Source of the DNA: Sipunculus nudus
Taxonomy: Eukaryota > Annelida > Sipuncula > Golfingiida > Sipunculidae
Direction: 5' to 3'
Length of the DNA stretch: 64,000 nucleotides
Assembly (NCBI GenBank): GCA_026874595.1
Contig: CM049317.1
Coordinates: 47,768,401 to 47,832,400 of the forward strand
A model generated the notes under the pieces. The model searched no databases, was not told where the DNA came from, and saw only the letters and a program-made list of their open reading frames with translations. Position numbers and translations under genes: made by a program. This document shows, in pieces, positions 1 through 13,400 of this stretch. How positions within the stretch are numbered: position 1 is the first letter of the stretch; each line of letters starts with the position of its first letter.

Positions 1-2342
1 CTTTTCAAGTTGCTGCCTGTATTTAGAGCTAATGGAAGTACACTACCTTCCAAGTAATATTCTGAATCCAAGAAGCCATCACGTTATAATGAAATGTGTA
101 TTATCTCAGTTTTCAGGTTCATCACCCTTGCTGTCTTCCAACCACTGGTGGTGCTCTCTTGTGGGCCTTAATGGTTAACATGTTCACTTGATGCAGGAAA
201 ACTTATCGATTTAAGCTCTTTGGAACATCACCTCCGTGATTTCCGTAACCAGCAGGTGGCCACGTTAATCATGTTAAAATTCCGCAAACCATAAGAAGGA
301 ATTTTTTTACTAAATCCTGTGTCAAAGGATACTTTTGCAGGAACAGCGGGGTACTAGCTTTAACTTTGTTTCTTTTCTAATGCCCCTTTTTAATGACGTT
401 AATGACCGTAAGGAATGGTTCGTCACATTCATTTCTACAAACCTTCCACTTGATGAACAGAAAGAATAAATTAAACGTGTGGGCACTAAGGTAAAATAAG
501 TTTATTGAAATGATACATTAACGTTTTGACATTTCACGTAACAAGTTAGTTAAGTTTGCATGACTGCTCGCATAGCGGTACACCAGTATAAGAAGAATGT
601 TGCTGAGTCACGTTTATCTGATGACTGATGTTAAGAATGCAATTCTTTAATCAGCTCTGAACCATAAAGCAACATCACAGGTGTTTTCTCGGTGCCTTGC
701 ATTTTACATTTTTATAGTTGCAAAGTTAAAGGTGGTTGCAGCGGAAATACAATTTAATATGGCGTACTGTATGTTGACATATTGTCACCAGTTTCTCAGT
801 TGGTCTGCATATTTGGCGATTTAACGCCTTTAGCCTTGAGACTGTGAACACTGGACATTTACTCCCATCCCTTTGCTACAAACGCTCTTTTTTACATAAT
901 TTTTCAGAATGTTGTTTAGGTCGTTTGCTCACTGTATGTATGCTGCTTTCCACTTTTTGAAATGATCCATTTCTGTCTTGAGTCTGGGCAGTTTCTTGCT
1001 CCTTATCATCCTGCAATTTAGTAAAACTAAGAAAACAGGAAGAACGTGTCTGGCATCTGTGATTTAATGCAGCCGGCTTGGTAAAATCGATACACCTCCG
1101 GGACAGTTTAGCCGCGTCCTGCCTCCTCAACTACAGCCAATCTGTAAAAGTGGACCTCTGATAACGGGTTACGAAGCTAATCGTTACAGGAAACGTGTTC
1201 AAGGAATGGATCGAGTATGTATAAATTGTCAAGGGATAGACCAAGACCTGTACGTAGGCAGGGATGGAGCCGGAAACTGTATGCAGTCGGTTTGTCAGTA
1301 GCTTTCCCCTACACTCTCAGTTGTCGGATAGCGCCATATCGGCCCTGTGACATCACGACCAGATTACTGGCCTGTCAGAGTGCCTTTACATCTAGGTCTG
1401 AGGACCGCATTATAAGGCCACATGAGGACTCAAATATTTTCGTCATTTCTGACACCTCATGGACTACAGATACTCATTCAATTGACATAAACCAAACTAA
1501 TCGTTTGCATTTTTAGTGTACTTTCTCACAGTACCAAACATGAACAAGAAAAACTCCGTTCTAACTCAGCATTTTTGTTGAATTTCTGACCACATGGATA
1601 CAAGCATGGGTTACTGGGTGCAATCAGCATGTACGCAATACTTGAAATAACTCGTTACCATAGAAACGAGGTTTCCGTTTCGGTTATGAGTTCACATAAA
1701 TTCTCTTGCATTTATGCATCATTCGTACTATAATATTTAGATTATGGGCTGTTTACAATGCAACCTGATGAAAGACCACTTTGAAGCATTCCTCGATACT
1801 GCTTGTATCACGACAAAATAGGCTTACCAGCCCAATTGTCATTGCCTACTGACTCGGGTTGTCACGGCTTAGTTGTCGGCCTGAATGTCTAGTTTTTATT
1901 ATCCTGGTGGCGGTTCACCTCAACCTAATTTCCACCAGCATTATGCATTTGTTCGAATTGAATTTATGTTCCAGACGATTTAATTAGGTACGACATACCT
2001 ATACCATACAAAGGCTTATTCATCTCTAACATACATTCTCAGTACATATATAGTAATGCATTATAGGTATTGTGGCTATATCTGTTTGATGCTATATCTT
2101 TTTTACTGTTCTGCATTTCAGCTGTACAGTTAAGTGTTAAGGTTATTTCATCAGAATTCAATACTATACACATACAGTGTTAGCACTTCATACATTTAGT
2201 AATCAAATCATTCAAATGTCCTTGACAAAAATCTCCTCGGAAAAAAACAACGTGTAAGCGCACTAATCAAGATTTATGTTCCAGGGAAGACCAGCAACCC
2301 TTTTACGGAAAATATATCTAGGAATTAGTATTTTCAAAAAGG
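1..2342. other. AT-rich DNA, no gene recognised
   Basis: I see no recognisable gene. Short open frames exist on both strands (876-1130 minus, 1217-1516 plus), but they carry no domain I recognise and are of chance length. A motif resembling an RFX X-box (gttaccatagaaac) lies near 1655-1668, with a mismatch in its second half. Confidence 0.5.
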
Positions 2343-2963
2343 GGGCTACGTAATCATTTCATATGTAGTCCGTATGCGGAAAGTTTGTTTTCCACAAGTT
2401 CGTATGCGTAATCCGTAGTCTGTATTGATAGGTACTTGATGGCTACAGATTTTCTTTTTTTTTCAAAGCATTTCACTATATATTTATAAGCAACAAAAGT
2501 CGGTATAAATGAATCAAAATGTTTATAATTTCGAAAATGATCTTAATAAGTTATATTTTGTACACGGTGCTGATGTTTACGCTTCAAACATTTAGAAAAC
2601 ACGTATATGATACAGGAAGGAAAAAAATTCAGTTTAACGCCAGTATGTTTGGTTTCCCAGAGACGGATGTCAGAGGTACCATTTATACCAGGTGGAAAAA
2701 GAAACTGTTATTGCAACAAAGGCCTGAATGGGAAAATGCTATGCTACAATCGGAGATTTAGAAAACGGGTGGTACGCGTTGTGCGCAAAAATCGCTCCAG
2801 TGATACGGACTTTACGCACTACGCATGCGGGCGTACACATATACGGATATATGGAAACAACGTAGTTAAAAACTCTTCAAAGTAATTTTGCGGGCTACCC
2901 ATGCGGAGTACGCATACGGATTACGGATACGGACTACGCACACATGGAATCACACCATTATCG
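2343..2963. mobile_element. Putative miniature inverted-repeat element with TACGGA-rich ends
   Basis: The two ends are degenerate inverted repeats. The left end (about 2365-2435) repeats tagtccgtatgcg-type words, and the right end (about 2893-2948) carries the reverse complement, cgcatacggattacgg and tacggactacg. A further partial copy (gatacggactttacgcac) lies near 2798. The ends are CpG-rich while the centre is AT-rich. I found no clear target-site duplication, so the exact ends are approximate. The frames at 2519-2885 inside it are not recognised proteins. The superfamily cannot be assigned from the sequence alone. Confidence 0.5.
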
Positions 2964-3074
2964 AAGGTGCTGTGATGTTGATCTGCCTACTCTATATGTC
3001 CTTATCTCAACTTTCAATTTTTCAAAATAAAGTTGGCTCGTCTATTAAGTTGATATGACACACAAAAAATGTGC

Positions 3075-3076
<2 letters not shown>

Positions 3077-3116
<40 letters not shown>

Positions 3117-3142
3117 TGTGTATATATATATATATGTGTGTG
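3077..3142. repeat. TA/TG microsatellite
   Basis: A run of about 18 TA dinucleotides, a short TGCGTGTG interruption, more TA and then TG. The minus-strand frame across it (3014-3211) reads as repeated Tyr-Ile and is an artefact. Confidence 0.9.
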
Positions 3143-3448
3143 AAAAATTAAGAAATATAGAGATTTGTCCGATTTAAACAAATGTTGCAAGTGACAGGCA
3201 GGCTGGTTCAAAAAGGTAACAAGAAATTACATGAACGCCACCCTTAATAATTGTCACAATACTGGTACCAAGTCACGTCTACTCGTACATTTAAAGGATC
3301 GGTAACATGGTCCAAATAGGAAAACAGCTTTACCACAAATTGATTACGCAATCACAGACACTAAGCCGATGCATATAAATATCAGAATAAAAAATCCCTT
3401 ACCGATGCCTCGTGACATTTATGTTACTCTTATTACACATATGGTATA

Positions 3449-3814
3449 ACGGCCGAAACAGGGACAAAATTTTGGACCCGAGTACCCGATAGGCCTTACC
3501 CGACTCGGACTCGAGTACTCGTTACCATGGCAACGCTGTAAAAATAAAACGGACAACTGTTTACCGACGCAAAATATGCATAACTTTGACTTCGTGACGG
3601 CTTAACTTTATCCCAACGAAGGAATAGATATATGTTATAACAAGACCTCTGTTAATTTGACTAGCATACGTTTAGTGCCCAAATGCCAGGTTACGATAAT
3701 GAAAAAATAGGCCAACAGACTGTCCGTAAATTTATAGTAATACGCAGATATGCATGTACATACACGAGTACTCGGTAAGTATTACTCGGACTCGAGTAGT
3801 CCTTTCAGCCCTAC
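3449..3814. mobile_element. hAT-like non-autonomous element, 366 bp
   Basis: The left end starts acggccgaaacaggg. The right end, read on the other strand, starts gtagggctgaaagga, so the termini are imperfect inverted repeats of the GGGCTGAAA type often seen in hAT elements. The flanks carry a near-perfect 8-bp target duplication (atggtata at 3441-3448, atggtatg at 3815-3822), the length hAT transposases make. Subterminal repeats of actcggactcgagtactcg occur near both ends (3502-3521 and about 3763-3801). No coding sequence is present, so it would have depended on a transposase supplied elsewhere. Family assignment is inference. Confidence 0.6.
3521..3534. promoter_or_regulatory. Consensus RFX X-box motif inside the hAT-like element
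   Basis: GTTACCATGGCAAC matches the X-box consensus GTNRCC(N0-3)RGYAAC in both halves and is nearly palindromic. RFX factors are known to bind this site in ciliary gene promoters. Here it sits inside a transposable element, and no nearby gene is visible, so function is unproven. Confidence 0.35.
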
Positions 3815-3822
3815 ATGGTATG

Positions 3823-4969
3823 ATATAATTAATATACAGTTTAATGACCAGTTTTTCACAGTAACAATGACCAGCATATGACTAGAAGGTTCCTATGTAT
3901 CCTGAGGTACATGCGAATTGACAGACGAGTAACCATAGCAGACAGGTTAACCTTTGACAAACTTGTAGTTTCACAGATATGTGGACAATATTTATGGGTT
4001 TGGGTGCCCATTTACCTAAACCCTATAACCCTATATCCCGGGTTCTGATTTCTATATAGGGTATCATGGGGTAGTCTTTGGAGACAGATACAGTTTGTAT
4101 CAATCTGCATTCCAACTAATATCGGCAGTCGTGGAAAAGATCTGAGCTGTGATGGAGGAACATATTACCCCTTGAAAGGCGACTTTAGGGTAATTTGTTC
4201 ATAAATATTTTTGTGGTTATATAATACTAGTCAACTGTAATAATTAATTCTTTGAACAACCCAACTATTATCCCCCAAAATCGTATTTCAACAATGACAA
4301 TCAGTTTTTCCAGGAAGATAAAAGGGAATGGTAGTCTTTTGGCTTAAAATGGATGAGAAAGATAATTAATTGTCAATAGAGCACATTAGAACGTCTGTTA
4401 AAAGAATGGAAGAAGCATAGGTGGGATCATCACAAATAGAGCCGTTAAAATATTTTATTTAGCTAAACAATGTGATGGGGTTTTTAAATGACCCTACTTG
4501 GTCATTTAAGTCGCTAAAATAGCTTGGTCGCTTGAGGGTTAAGATATGTTAGCTGGAAACGGACGTTTGGCATACAGCAATATCAATGTCATACAACACT
4601 ATACAACAATCTGGTATTTAGTGGACTGATCCCCGATTTTGTGTACAGCAAAGGTAAATTCTAAAGTTTTGGCAGATAATCATTCAAATAACATGATGTA
4701 TATAAAGATAGCATTGTCATCCGATTCAACAGGATTGTGATTTGGAATTACGAGGCAAAAGGGCCAGTATCAATAAATATTACCTCATCTAAGTACTGAA
4801 TTTAAAAGGTGCACTGCTATTATACATTTATAATTCTGAAACAACACCGTACGTTAAATAACAAAGTCGGTTCTTATCCAATCATTAAATGAATTTTGAA
4901 TTATTTTTAAAGATTGAGACGTCGAATCATAAGACATGACACCCTAGGTCTCAACTATGTACTATATTG
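3823..4969. other. Unassigned AT-rich DNA with a small hairpin
   Basis: No gene is recognised. A perfect 9-bp inverted repeat (ACCCTATAT at 4028-4036, ATATAGGGT at 4054-4062) encloses an 17-base loop. Confidence 0.5.
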
Positions 4970-5583
4970 AAAGTTTCGCTGAGGGGGCATGTAAACAACG
5001 GAAAGGTTCGCTCAGGGGGCATGTATACAACGGGAGAGTTCGCTGATGGGGCATCTATACAACGGGAAGGTTCCTGAAGGGGCATGTATACAACGGGGAG
5101 GTCCGCTCAGGGGGCATGGATACAACGGGAAGGCTCGCTCAGGGGGCATGTCTATAACGGGAAGGTTTGCTCAGGGGGCATGTCTACAACGGGAAGGCTC
5201 GCTCAGGGGGCATGTCTACAACGGGAAGGTTCGCTCGGGGGCATGTCTACAACGGGAAGGTTCGCTCAGGTGGCATGTCTACAACGGGAAGGTTCGCTCA
5301 GGGGGCATGTCTACAACGGGAAGGTTCGCTCAGGGGGCATGTCTACAACGGGAAGGTTCGCTCAGGGGGCATGTCTACAACGGGAAGGTTCGCTCAGGTG
5401 GCATGTCTACAACGGGAAGGTTCGCTCAGGGGGCATGTCTACAACGGGAAGGTTCGCTCAGGGGGCATGTCTACAACGGGAAGGTTCGCTCAGGGGGCAT
5501 GTCTACAACGGGAAGGTTCGCTCAGGGGGCATGTCTACAACGGGAAGGTTCGCTCAGGGGGCATGTCTACAACGGAAAGGTTG
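4970..5583. repeat. 32-bp minisatellite, about 19 units
   Basis: Tandem units with a 32-bp period are built around gtctacaacggg, aaggttcgctca and gggggcat. Central units (about 5200-5560) are almost identical. The first four or five units and the last one are diverged, the usual picture when unequal exchange homogenises the middle of an array. The array is GC-rich within AT-rich surroundings. Because 32 is not a multiple of 3, all three forward frames stay open across it, and the 139-181 residue frames there are artefacts. There are no unique spacers, so it is not a CRISPR array. Confidence 0.95.
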
Positions 5584-8197
5584 TAAACTAATGGCCTCAT
5601 AAATCTGTCCCTTGAGACAGCTTACTTGATCAACTGTGGAAAAGGTTGTTGACCCCCAGGATTATTCGTTCGGAAATAATATGGCCATAAACCAGCTTGT
5701 TCCGAATGTATGTGACGGCGTTCTGTTACAGAAAAGCTTGGAGGATGGCTTGGGCCAAGAGGAAGATGTAACAACCATAAAGTCATATTTAATGCAGCAA
5801 TCTGCAATGAACGTGTTTGGTTTACCAGACCCTCAGTATAAAAGGCCCTAGGAACGTAATTCTACAGGTCAGGCAGTAGTCACGTATAAGAAAATCTATT
5901 ACACTCATATCATGCACACAATCAAGATGACTGATTTACTATATGAGTTTGATCTAGAGAGGTTGTAAAATAATTAAGTTTAAATGGAAAGGAGTGAGAA
6001 GAATATATATATGCTAAATGAAAACCATGCAGATAACAAGGAAGAGATTATAGTTGCTGGAGAGAGATCGAGAGATCATAATATCATTATATAATAGCTG
6101 TATAACAGTAAGTGTGTGTGAACATTTATGGGGTTGCCTTGGAATATAATGGTTTGTGCATGAGTGAAAGAGACATGTAACGAGTATAAACTGACGTAAA
6201 GGCTGAAGAAAGCTCGGGCCTGAGAGTGTGTTTGTCACCCTTTGACCCCTTAGAAAGCACACCACGATCTGCAAACTTTTCAGCCGACTCAGTAAGATGT
6301 ATACATAATGAGAAAATGGAGAATTAATCCAGGAACCAGGTGTTTATACTGTTATCTGGCAAGATGGTTATCAAATATTAATTTTGTAGACCCAATGCTC
6401 TTTTGTTAAGCATAAGCAGTTATTCCCGTTTAAAATAAGCGTTGACCACAATCCAACATCATGGCATTTTATATCTAGGCTGACGTTATTACGATAACGT
6501 TTTGCCTCTACTGGGCATCTTTTTTTTGTTTTTTTTTTACCAAAGCAATACTTGTCTATGAATAAATCAATGCATACATAAGGCAAAACCATTATGGACT
6601 CTGACAGGCATATTGTGCACTAAGAACAGAATGCTTGAACAAATTTGATTCGGAGTGTCAGGTCCGGGATTTCAATTATTGTGGGCACATATCTGTTAAA
6701 GCAAAGCAAACTTTACCGACTTTAGGAAATATATTCAGACAGAGAAATATAAAGTCTTTGCGGTTTCAGTTTTTAAAATAATTCTAATGGATTTCAGAAA
6801 TCCTCTTAGTCATGTTCTACCAATTGTAACCAAAACGTCTGTATCTTAAGCCTTGCATGACATTTACGGAAAGTTTTTTTTCCAATGGTAACTGGTGATC
6901 AGGGATATTACTCCCCTCCCCAGTATTACACATTTCCCGCTTTATACATGCTTGATAAGCGCAATCAAATATAATAAAGTTTGACTCTGTCCTGTAAAGT
7001 AAATTTAAAAAAAAAAAACTGCAGCTCGACGTGCCTCCATGAGATGGACTAATGGCATGCCAGCAAACAGCCGTCATGGCGATTGATTATAGACTCCACT
7101 GTTTCCTGCCCTGATTTCCCTTGGGACACAAACAGCAACCTTGAATAAACGCCTATGCTCGTGGATTATTTACATTTAAAAAACGAGTCCAAAAACGATC
7201 CCTACAGGCAAATCATGAGATATTTTAAATCACCAAGTACCCCTGTAGTTTTGATCGTTAAAAATTAACAACAGAGAAAGATTAGTTTTCAATCTACAAG
7301 CTTTAATGTTAAACACGCGTTTTATCTTGGACGTGCTTCATTTTTGTGAAAAAAAAGCAGCCAGTAAAGAATCAGCATTAATATATTTGATGTAAAAATA
7401 ACTGACAAGTCCCTTTTTATTTACTTAAGTTATTTATTGCAAATTACAATTAATATTTACAGTAGATAATCTCACTTGGCAATATCTGGTTCATATGAAT
7501 CTTATCCTTGCTTATGACAGATTATTAAAAAGTATTAATGCTTTATTGTAACGCTGAAAGAAGTTTTGTAGGAGTTTCAACAAAGGAATTAAACAAGTAG
7601 ATTCCTTATTTCTTTGTGAGGGCCGTAACACACTTGGCGATATCGAATACTATATATATGTTAAGAAGATCGAGCCGATACTATTGAAGGTTTAACACAT
7701 TCAAAACGTTGGACCTGTTGAGAATCGTCAGGCGTTTTTAGACATTGGCCCAGCATAAATCTCCCATAGGCATAAGTTATGCACTAATGACCTCCATTAA
7801 TATCGCTAGGGACTGCTTGAGCGCCCAACAAGTACAAAAAAGAAACAAGAGATTCAGTCCTTGAGAGAGTAATATGGACTGATATCGAATCCAACGTCGC
7901 TCAGCTTCTAAATAGATTGATTATTAAAAAAAGGATTCTTTATAACACATATTGAATTTATAGACCCTCATAATCCAGCCGTGTATGTAATTAATTGACA
8001 TTTATAGGCCGTAATACCCACCTCTGTTAGTAATTAGATGACACGACGCCCAATTATCTGAAGAGTATCCCATTTGATAATCTAAAGCCGTCATAACATT
8101 ATCAAGTCGGCCATTAGCGTCATAAAGCAGGTGGTTATGAATTATCTTCGGTTCTACTTTACTGCATTGAGCATCGAATTAAAGTCTATTACACCAA
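5584..8197. other. Unassigned DNA; one short unrecognised open frame
   Basis: No gene is recognised. A 71-codon frame on the plus strand (5636-5851) follows the minisatellite directly. It overlaps an open frame on the other strand, has no domain I know and no visible splice context, so it is probably chance. The rest is AT-rich with scattered homopolymers. Confidence 0.45.
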
Positions 8198-8212
8198 GGG
8201 GGGGGGGGGGGG
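8198..8212 (+). repeat. Poly-G tract, 15 G
   Basis: An uninterrupted run of 15 guanines, one of nine G or C runs of ten or more bases in this AT-rich window. Confidence 0.95.
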
Positions 8213-8621
8213 CTGGCGATAACTCACAGCTTAATTAAGAAACAGCATATGATATGGCCATTTGGTCCAACATAATCTGCCAGTTATTTCGAACATTCGA
8301 AGCCGAAAACATGTTGCTATAATCATGACTCCATGAACGCATGGAGCTGTACCAGGAACTTCTTATTTTAAACGGATACATTCAATTTTACATTAGATTA
8401 AGTGTAATCGGTAATCAATATTCTTTATTTTCTTTCTTTGTTCAGCGGATTAAGCGCATCATGTAATAAGTCATACTCATATGTCCAAGCAATCTGAACA
8501 TTAAAAGAAAAGACCTCTTACTACAATAAGCACAATGCGGCAGTTAGGCAGGTTTTTTAAAATAAAACCAGATGTATTTTGCATCAGACATGATCGTTCT
8601 ATGACAAACAGGATTGCCTCA

Positions 8622-8655
8622 TTTTTTTTTTTTTGGGGGGGGGGTTGGGGAGGGG
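8622..8655 (+). repeat. Poly-T/poly-G tract with G-quadruplex potential
   Basis: Thirteen T are followed by ten G, then TT, GGGG, A and GGGG. The G part (8635-8655) satisfies the four-tract pattern for an intramolecular G-quadruplex. Confidence 0.8.
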
Positions 8656-9677
8656 TCTAGATCTGATTACGATACATGGTGGGTTTAACATGTTATTGCT
8701 TTCTTTCATATATTAAAAAGACTATCAGCATTAGTTACATTGAGTGTAATAGGAATATTTAAGGCAATCGAATAATGAATGAAAAAGGGGAAGACGGTGC
8801 TCGAGCTGAACTGTTTCTACGGCCAAAAGGCACCCAGCCAACCCCCTAAACAATATCAAAGTGGATAGTTATGGACGTTTTGGTTCTATTTTGGTGTGAT
8901 AAAAGAAGTCATCATGAGTAGATAGGGATGAGACAGCTAATATTTTTTGTAGATATCACTCCTAGCCAAAAGGCAAAAATTATCGACGATGTGTGTGCCA
9001 TCATCTGGTCACGCGAGACTGAGGGCAAGAATCAGCAGAGCAGCAGTTCCCACGCCTATTTACACAGTAAGATCACCCCAGCCACCAGCATGCAGACAGT
9101 TTGGCGCTTGCCTAGATCGCTGACAACAATAGATTTAAGAGAGATCTTTGTTTTCTTCATTAGCTTAAGGCAACAGATAGACTTACTTTGATAACACGAT
9201 ACATACTTAATCAAAGATAGCCAGGGTAAAGCAAACGAAAGTAAGCGGATAGTTGGCCGCACAAATGATATCAACTCATAATAGCGACTCGGAGAACCTG
9301 CTCTCCGGCCCGGTACGTGTGAAGGCCCTCTGGTGCAGTCCCCAAGAAAAAAACATACGATGAGAAGGCAGATTTTTAGGCAGAATATTGATGGCGGAAA
9401 GCAGATCGCGAATTCGGCGTATAAATAAATACAAAGAAAAGGAAATCAATGAATTTGACGAATAAACAGGTGGCAAATAAACGAGAGTGGACTAGCCCAT
9501 GCCGTTTTATTCCAATATTTAAAAAAAGGCAACCGAAACTACCGAAAGTTTTCGTTATCTGAAAACATATTCATGTCCTAGGTTATATGGCTATGAGCAA
9601 AGTGCCCTATTTATTTATCGTTCTGTCTGGTAAAACCTCGAAAATCCATCGGAGTAATCAGAACGCTCTTAATAACG
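8656..9677. other. Unassigned DNA
   Basis: Open frames of 60-90 codons on both strands (8928-9191 plus, 9056-9274 and 9276-9476 minus) overlap one another and show no recognisable domain. Confidence 0.4.
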
Positions 9678-9890
9678 ACGTACGAGACAAGGGCCGCGGG
9701 CTCGTCTCCTGAAACGGCGTTAAAAGCACGTGTCTTGTAAATGAATTGCCTACTTAAAGCGCAGGTTCGCACCATTAACTGAGATAATATCTGTTTATAA
9801 TCCTCAGGCCGATTAAAACAGTGGAGATGTCGGAGAAATAATGCCGATACCGTGAAGTAGGATTAACTGAGGGTATTATGCGGTTGGAAC
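9678..9890 (+). repeat. Duplicated block, copy 1
   Basis: This 213-bp block recurs at 10300-10482 in the same orientation. Shared words include acgtacgaga, cctgaaacggcgt, tgtcttgtaaatgaat, caccattaactgagataata, cagtggagatgtc and gccgataccgt. Copy 1 holds extra bases (ttataatcctcaggccgatta). Flanking sequence does not align. Function is unknown. Confidence 0.8.
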
Positions 9891-10299
9891 CCATGGCCTC
9901 TGTCATTATGATTTAGTGTAAATATTGAAGGAACCTGCCTACCCCCAGGCTTTCTCTGCTTGTGCTAGTAAGCATGAGCTTATTTTAGTAAAAAAATATT
10001 TTAATTTTCCTTACCGGTCACAATATAACATTTCTCTTGATTAAACGAACTGATAGGTTTTAGCACCAAGCAAAACTGTAATGAAACCACTGACCTATTC
10101 GGTTCAGAAGCGAAATAGTGCGAAATGAACGCAGTATGCATATATTTGTGATAAAAGTAACACGAACGGAACATACAACTCGCATAGATGTATCACTGAC
10201 AATCAGTGTAAAAATGTCTGTAGTTCAAATTTAAATTAGAGATGATTGTAATAAATCGACCTTTGCACGTCTTATAAACTGTCTTATAACAGAAGGGAA

Positions 10300-10482
10300 A
10301 CGTACGAGAAAAGGGCCACAGGCTAGCCTCCTGAAACGGCGTAAAACGTGTCTTGTAAATGAATAGTGTACTTACGGCGAAGGTTTGCACCATTAACTGA
10401 GATAATATCTGTGACAGTGGAGATGTCCAATAACGCCGATACCGTAATGTAGGATTAGCTGTTGGTATTCTGCGGCTGGAAC
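10300..10482 (+). repeat. Duplicated block, copy 2
   Basis: Second copy of the block at 9678-9890, offset by about 620 bp and shorter by about 30 bp. Open frames that run over it are not shared between the copies, so it does not look coding. Confidence 0.8.
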
Positions 10483-13400
10483 TATGTGAAGATAATCAGT
10501 CTCAAGGGATCACTTGTAAAACAAGATGTCATTAGCAAAGGTAGGGTTAAAAATGACCCATCCTTACTAAGATTTCCTTTATTCATCTGCCACGCACAAA
10601 TTAGTACCAACGTAAACATTTTAAAATCCTGCTCATCGGATGATTTTTTACTAAAAAGATCTTTGACCTTGAAGAGTAGTTAAAGATGACCAATCTTGGA
10701 ACTTGATCAAGACTACGTTGATATATATCTGCCATGAAGAAATGTAGTTCCTTCGATAAACTCAAGTATGACCTGTTTGATGTATTAGAATTCAACGAAC
10801 ACCTGGTATAAACGCTTCATAACGTAACTGATGTTACATAACAACGGCAAAGGAAGAAGGACGAAAAGTATGTGTGTGTCGGGGGAGGGGTCCTTACGCC
10901 GAACTACCACAAACGCTAGCTGAATCCAGCAACCAGTACATATGTAAACCAGACGAAACTATTCAAGAGGTCAGAATCATAGATAGCTCAGTTTATGTAT
11001 CCCTGCAATGTCGTGCTCGCTTTCTTTAAAAAAACCACAATCACCTAACAGTAAAAAATTATAAAATTACAAAAGAAATAGAAATTAGCTGTGTGTCGGG
11101 GAGACAACGAGGCCGATCACCTTGAAACGTTCACCATACTGTGAGAACATAACATAATTGACATTGTCATGGGACCTGTTTTATATGTTTGTTGATACAA
11201 TATAACACGTGTTAGCATATAAAATCATGATTGTTCAAGGTGATATCGTTAACTTGAAAGGGATTCTTACGTCTTGAAACAACAACACAGTCTAATTTTT
11301 GTGTGAAAGGCATTGACGCTGACGTTAAAAAAATAGGCACACAACGTGTTTAATGTCCTTATGTTATGTCTGACGTTTTCTGTAAATCGTTCAAAACGTA
11401 AACAACAAAACACAAATGTTCTTTTCATCATTTTCAATATGAAATCTCGGCAATGATATATAAATGTCATAAACAGCTTTGCTTTTTTCCATGTACAGAC
11501 AAGTCCGGGTTCCTTGGAATTTAACATTACTACATCCAAATACCCCAGGGACTTTCTCTGACCATTAAACTACACAAAAGAATGTGTTAAAGTGAGTTTG
11601 TCCACTTGGGAACAGAAAGAAATGGTTTAAGTCAGTTTTTTTTATTTATCCAAAATGTAGGAGCCTTTGGGACAGCGTATGCTTTTCACAGGAAAAAAAG
11701 TAAAGGCCTTCTCAATCCGAGCAACCTATTTACATGTTCATTATTTTCCTTTGTTCTTCACTCTCATTGTGCAGTGATGTATTTGTCATTTATATGATAA
11801 CCGCAACAACAAAGTTAATATCACTTAATACTTTACTTGAGATTTCTCAAATTGTTACTCTAAGAATAAGTAGTGCTTGATTATGGAAATATAACGGCCT
11901 GCGTGTGTTTGGTAGTTACAAAAGGAAATGAACATCTTTGTATAACTGTCGTTCGAAAGTCACGGATCTCCCCATCCCCGCGGATTCTCCGCTGCTTGTT
12001 ATTCACATTGATCAATATTATTCGGTGTGTGGGGTCGTTCCGTGTCCAAGTAAGTGAGATTAGTTAAAAATAGTAGAAGATAGCACAAAACCTAATTTGT
12101 TTTGCCAAGTTAAAATTACTTTTTGTAATTTGCATGTAACTGGGAAAGAAAAACAAATATTTCTTTAAAAACTTGTCACTACACTCATACTTTTTTAATG
12201 ACAGAGGTTCTTATAAGTTTAAAATAAGCTTTCTAAGTGAAGCAATTCACGAGATGCGTGTCAACTGAAAATGCAGAGTCATTAAACTCATAACACTTTT
12301 TTTGGCATAGAAATTGGGACGACTAGATTTCAAGCCATTAGCCTTAACTGTCAATAAACTCGAAGAAAAGCGACAATATAAATCTGGAACAGTAATATTG
12401 TCGCTCTGTTGCCGAGGTCAAGGTCACTGAAACGGGGGCAAAGTAACTGGGCAATTTTAAGGTACATCCTAGGTAAAAGTAAATGAAATAGGGGAAAATG
12501 TCAGACTAATAATTATAATAATAATGGCAAACGAATACCTCCAACAATTGAAAGGTAGAGATAATTAAACCAAGGACTGGCCTCATTTGTTTCTTTTTAA
12601 TGAGAACAATGATATATTATTTTACATGTATAAAGCAGCACAAGTCATTGAATATTTCAACCAATGAGGTTTCTTGAAATCTTTAACACAATAGATCAGA
12701 GACTTTTAACGCAGCACAGACCTGCCCGTCACCCTTATTGTTGGTGCTTTCGTAAATTATAAATGTTGGGTCCGTTGGGATTCCATTTACCTGCGTAAAA
12801 AGACTTCTATTGTTGGTCACCATTAGTGTGTACCATTGTTCTGGGACTGTTCATTTCGGTTAGTTAAAATTTTTTTGTTTCATGACGTGTCGGACTAGTT
12901 TGAACAAAGGTTCTTATCACAGTACCCTTGAATCACACCTGTTATATCAGAGGCACTATCGGGTTATCAGCGCCATATTTGGTTAAAAAAGGGTTTAACC
13001 AACTGCCATTTGGGAAGCACATATACGGACAGATAGAATTTCCTGGCGCCGAGGCAAGAAATTAGAAAAAAGGTAGACAGACTGGCACAAGGTTACACCA
13101 AAGACTAATTGTTGAAAGAAGCTTAGGCTTATTTTACGAGTCGAGATTAAATAAAAAACTAACGAAAGAAGATTTGGTATTACCAGCCAGGCTGCTAAAC
13201 CAAAGGTTCTTTGACTTGCGGCAGCTTTTATTATGGTGGAAAAAAAAATTAAAGAAGTCACATCAATGAAGCTTATGTGTTAAACAAGATTCCACATGCC
13301 TATACAACGTGCTGCGGGCCCATACAGTGTGAATGGGCAGCTAGTTAAGCATATCCTTGAGTTAAACTGAATATTCAAAATTTTGTCACGGTATATATAT

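Noticed and set aside
2519-2885. Two overlapping hydrophobic or basic frames as a small membrane protein
   Set aside because: They lie inside the inverted-repeat element, overlap each other and show no domain or conserved start context.
4016-4036. Telomere-like CCCTAAA/CCCTATAA words (also near 30274)
   Set aside because: Only one or two imperfect units, with no array.
5046-5602. Three overlapping open frames of 139-181 codons on the plus strand
   Set aside because: They are the three frames of a 32-bp tandem repeat without stops, and the repeated peptide simply reflects the DNA period.
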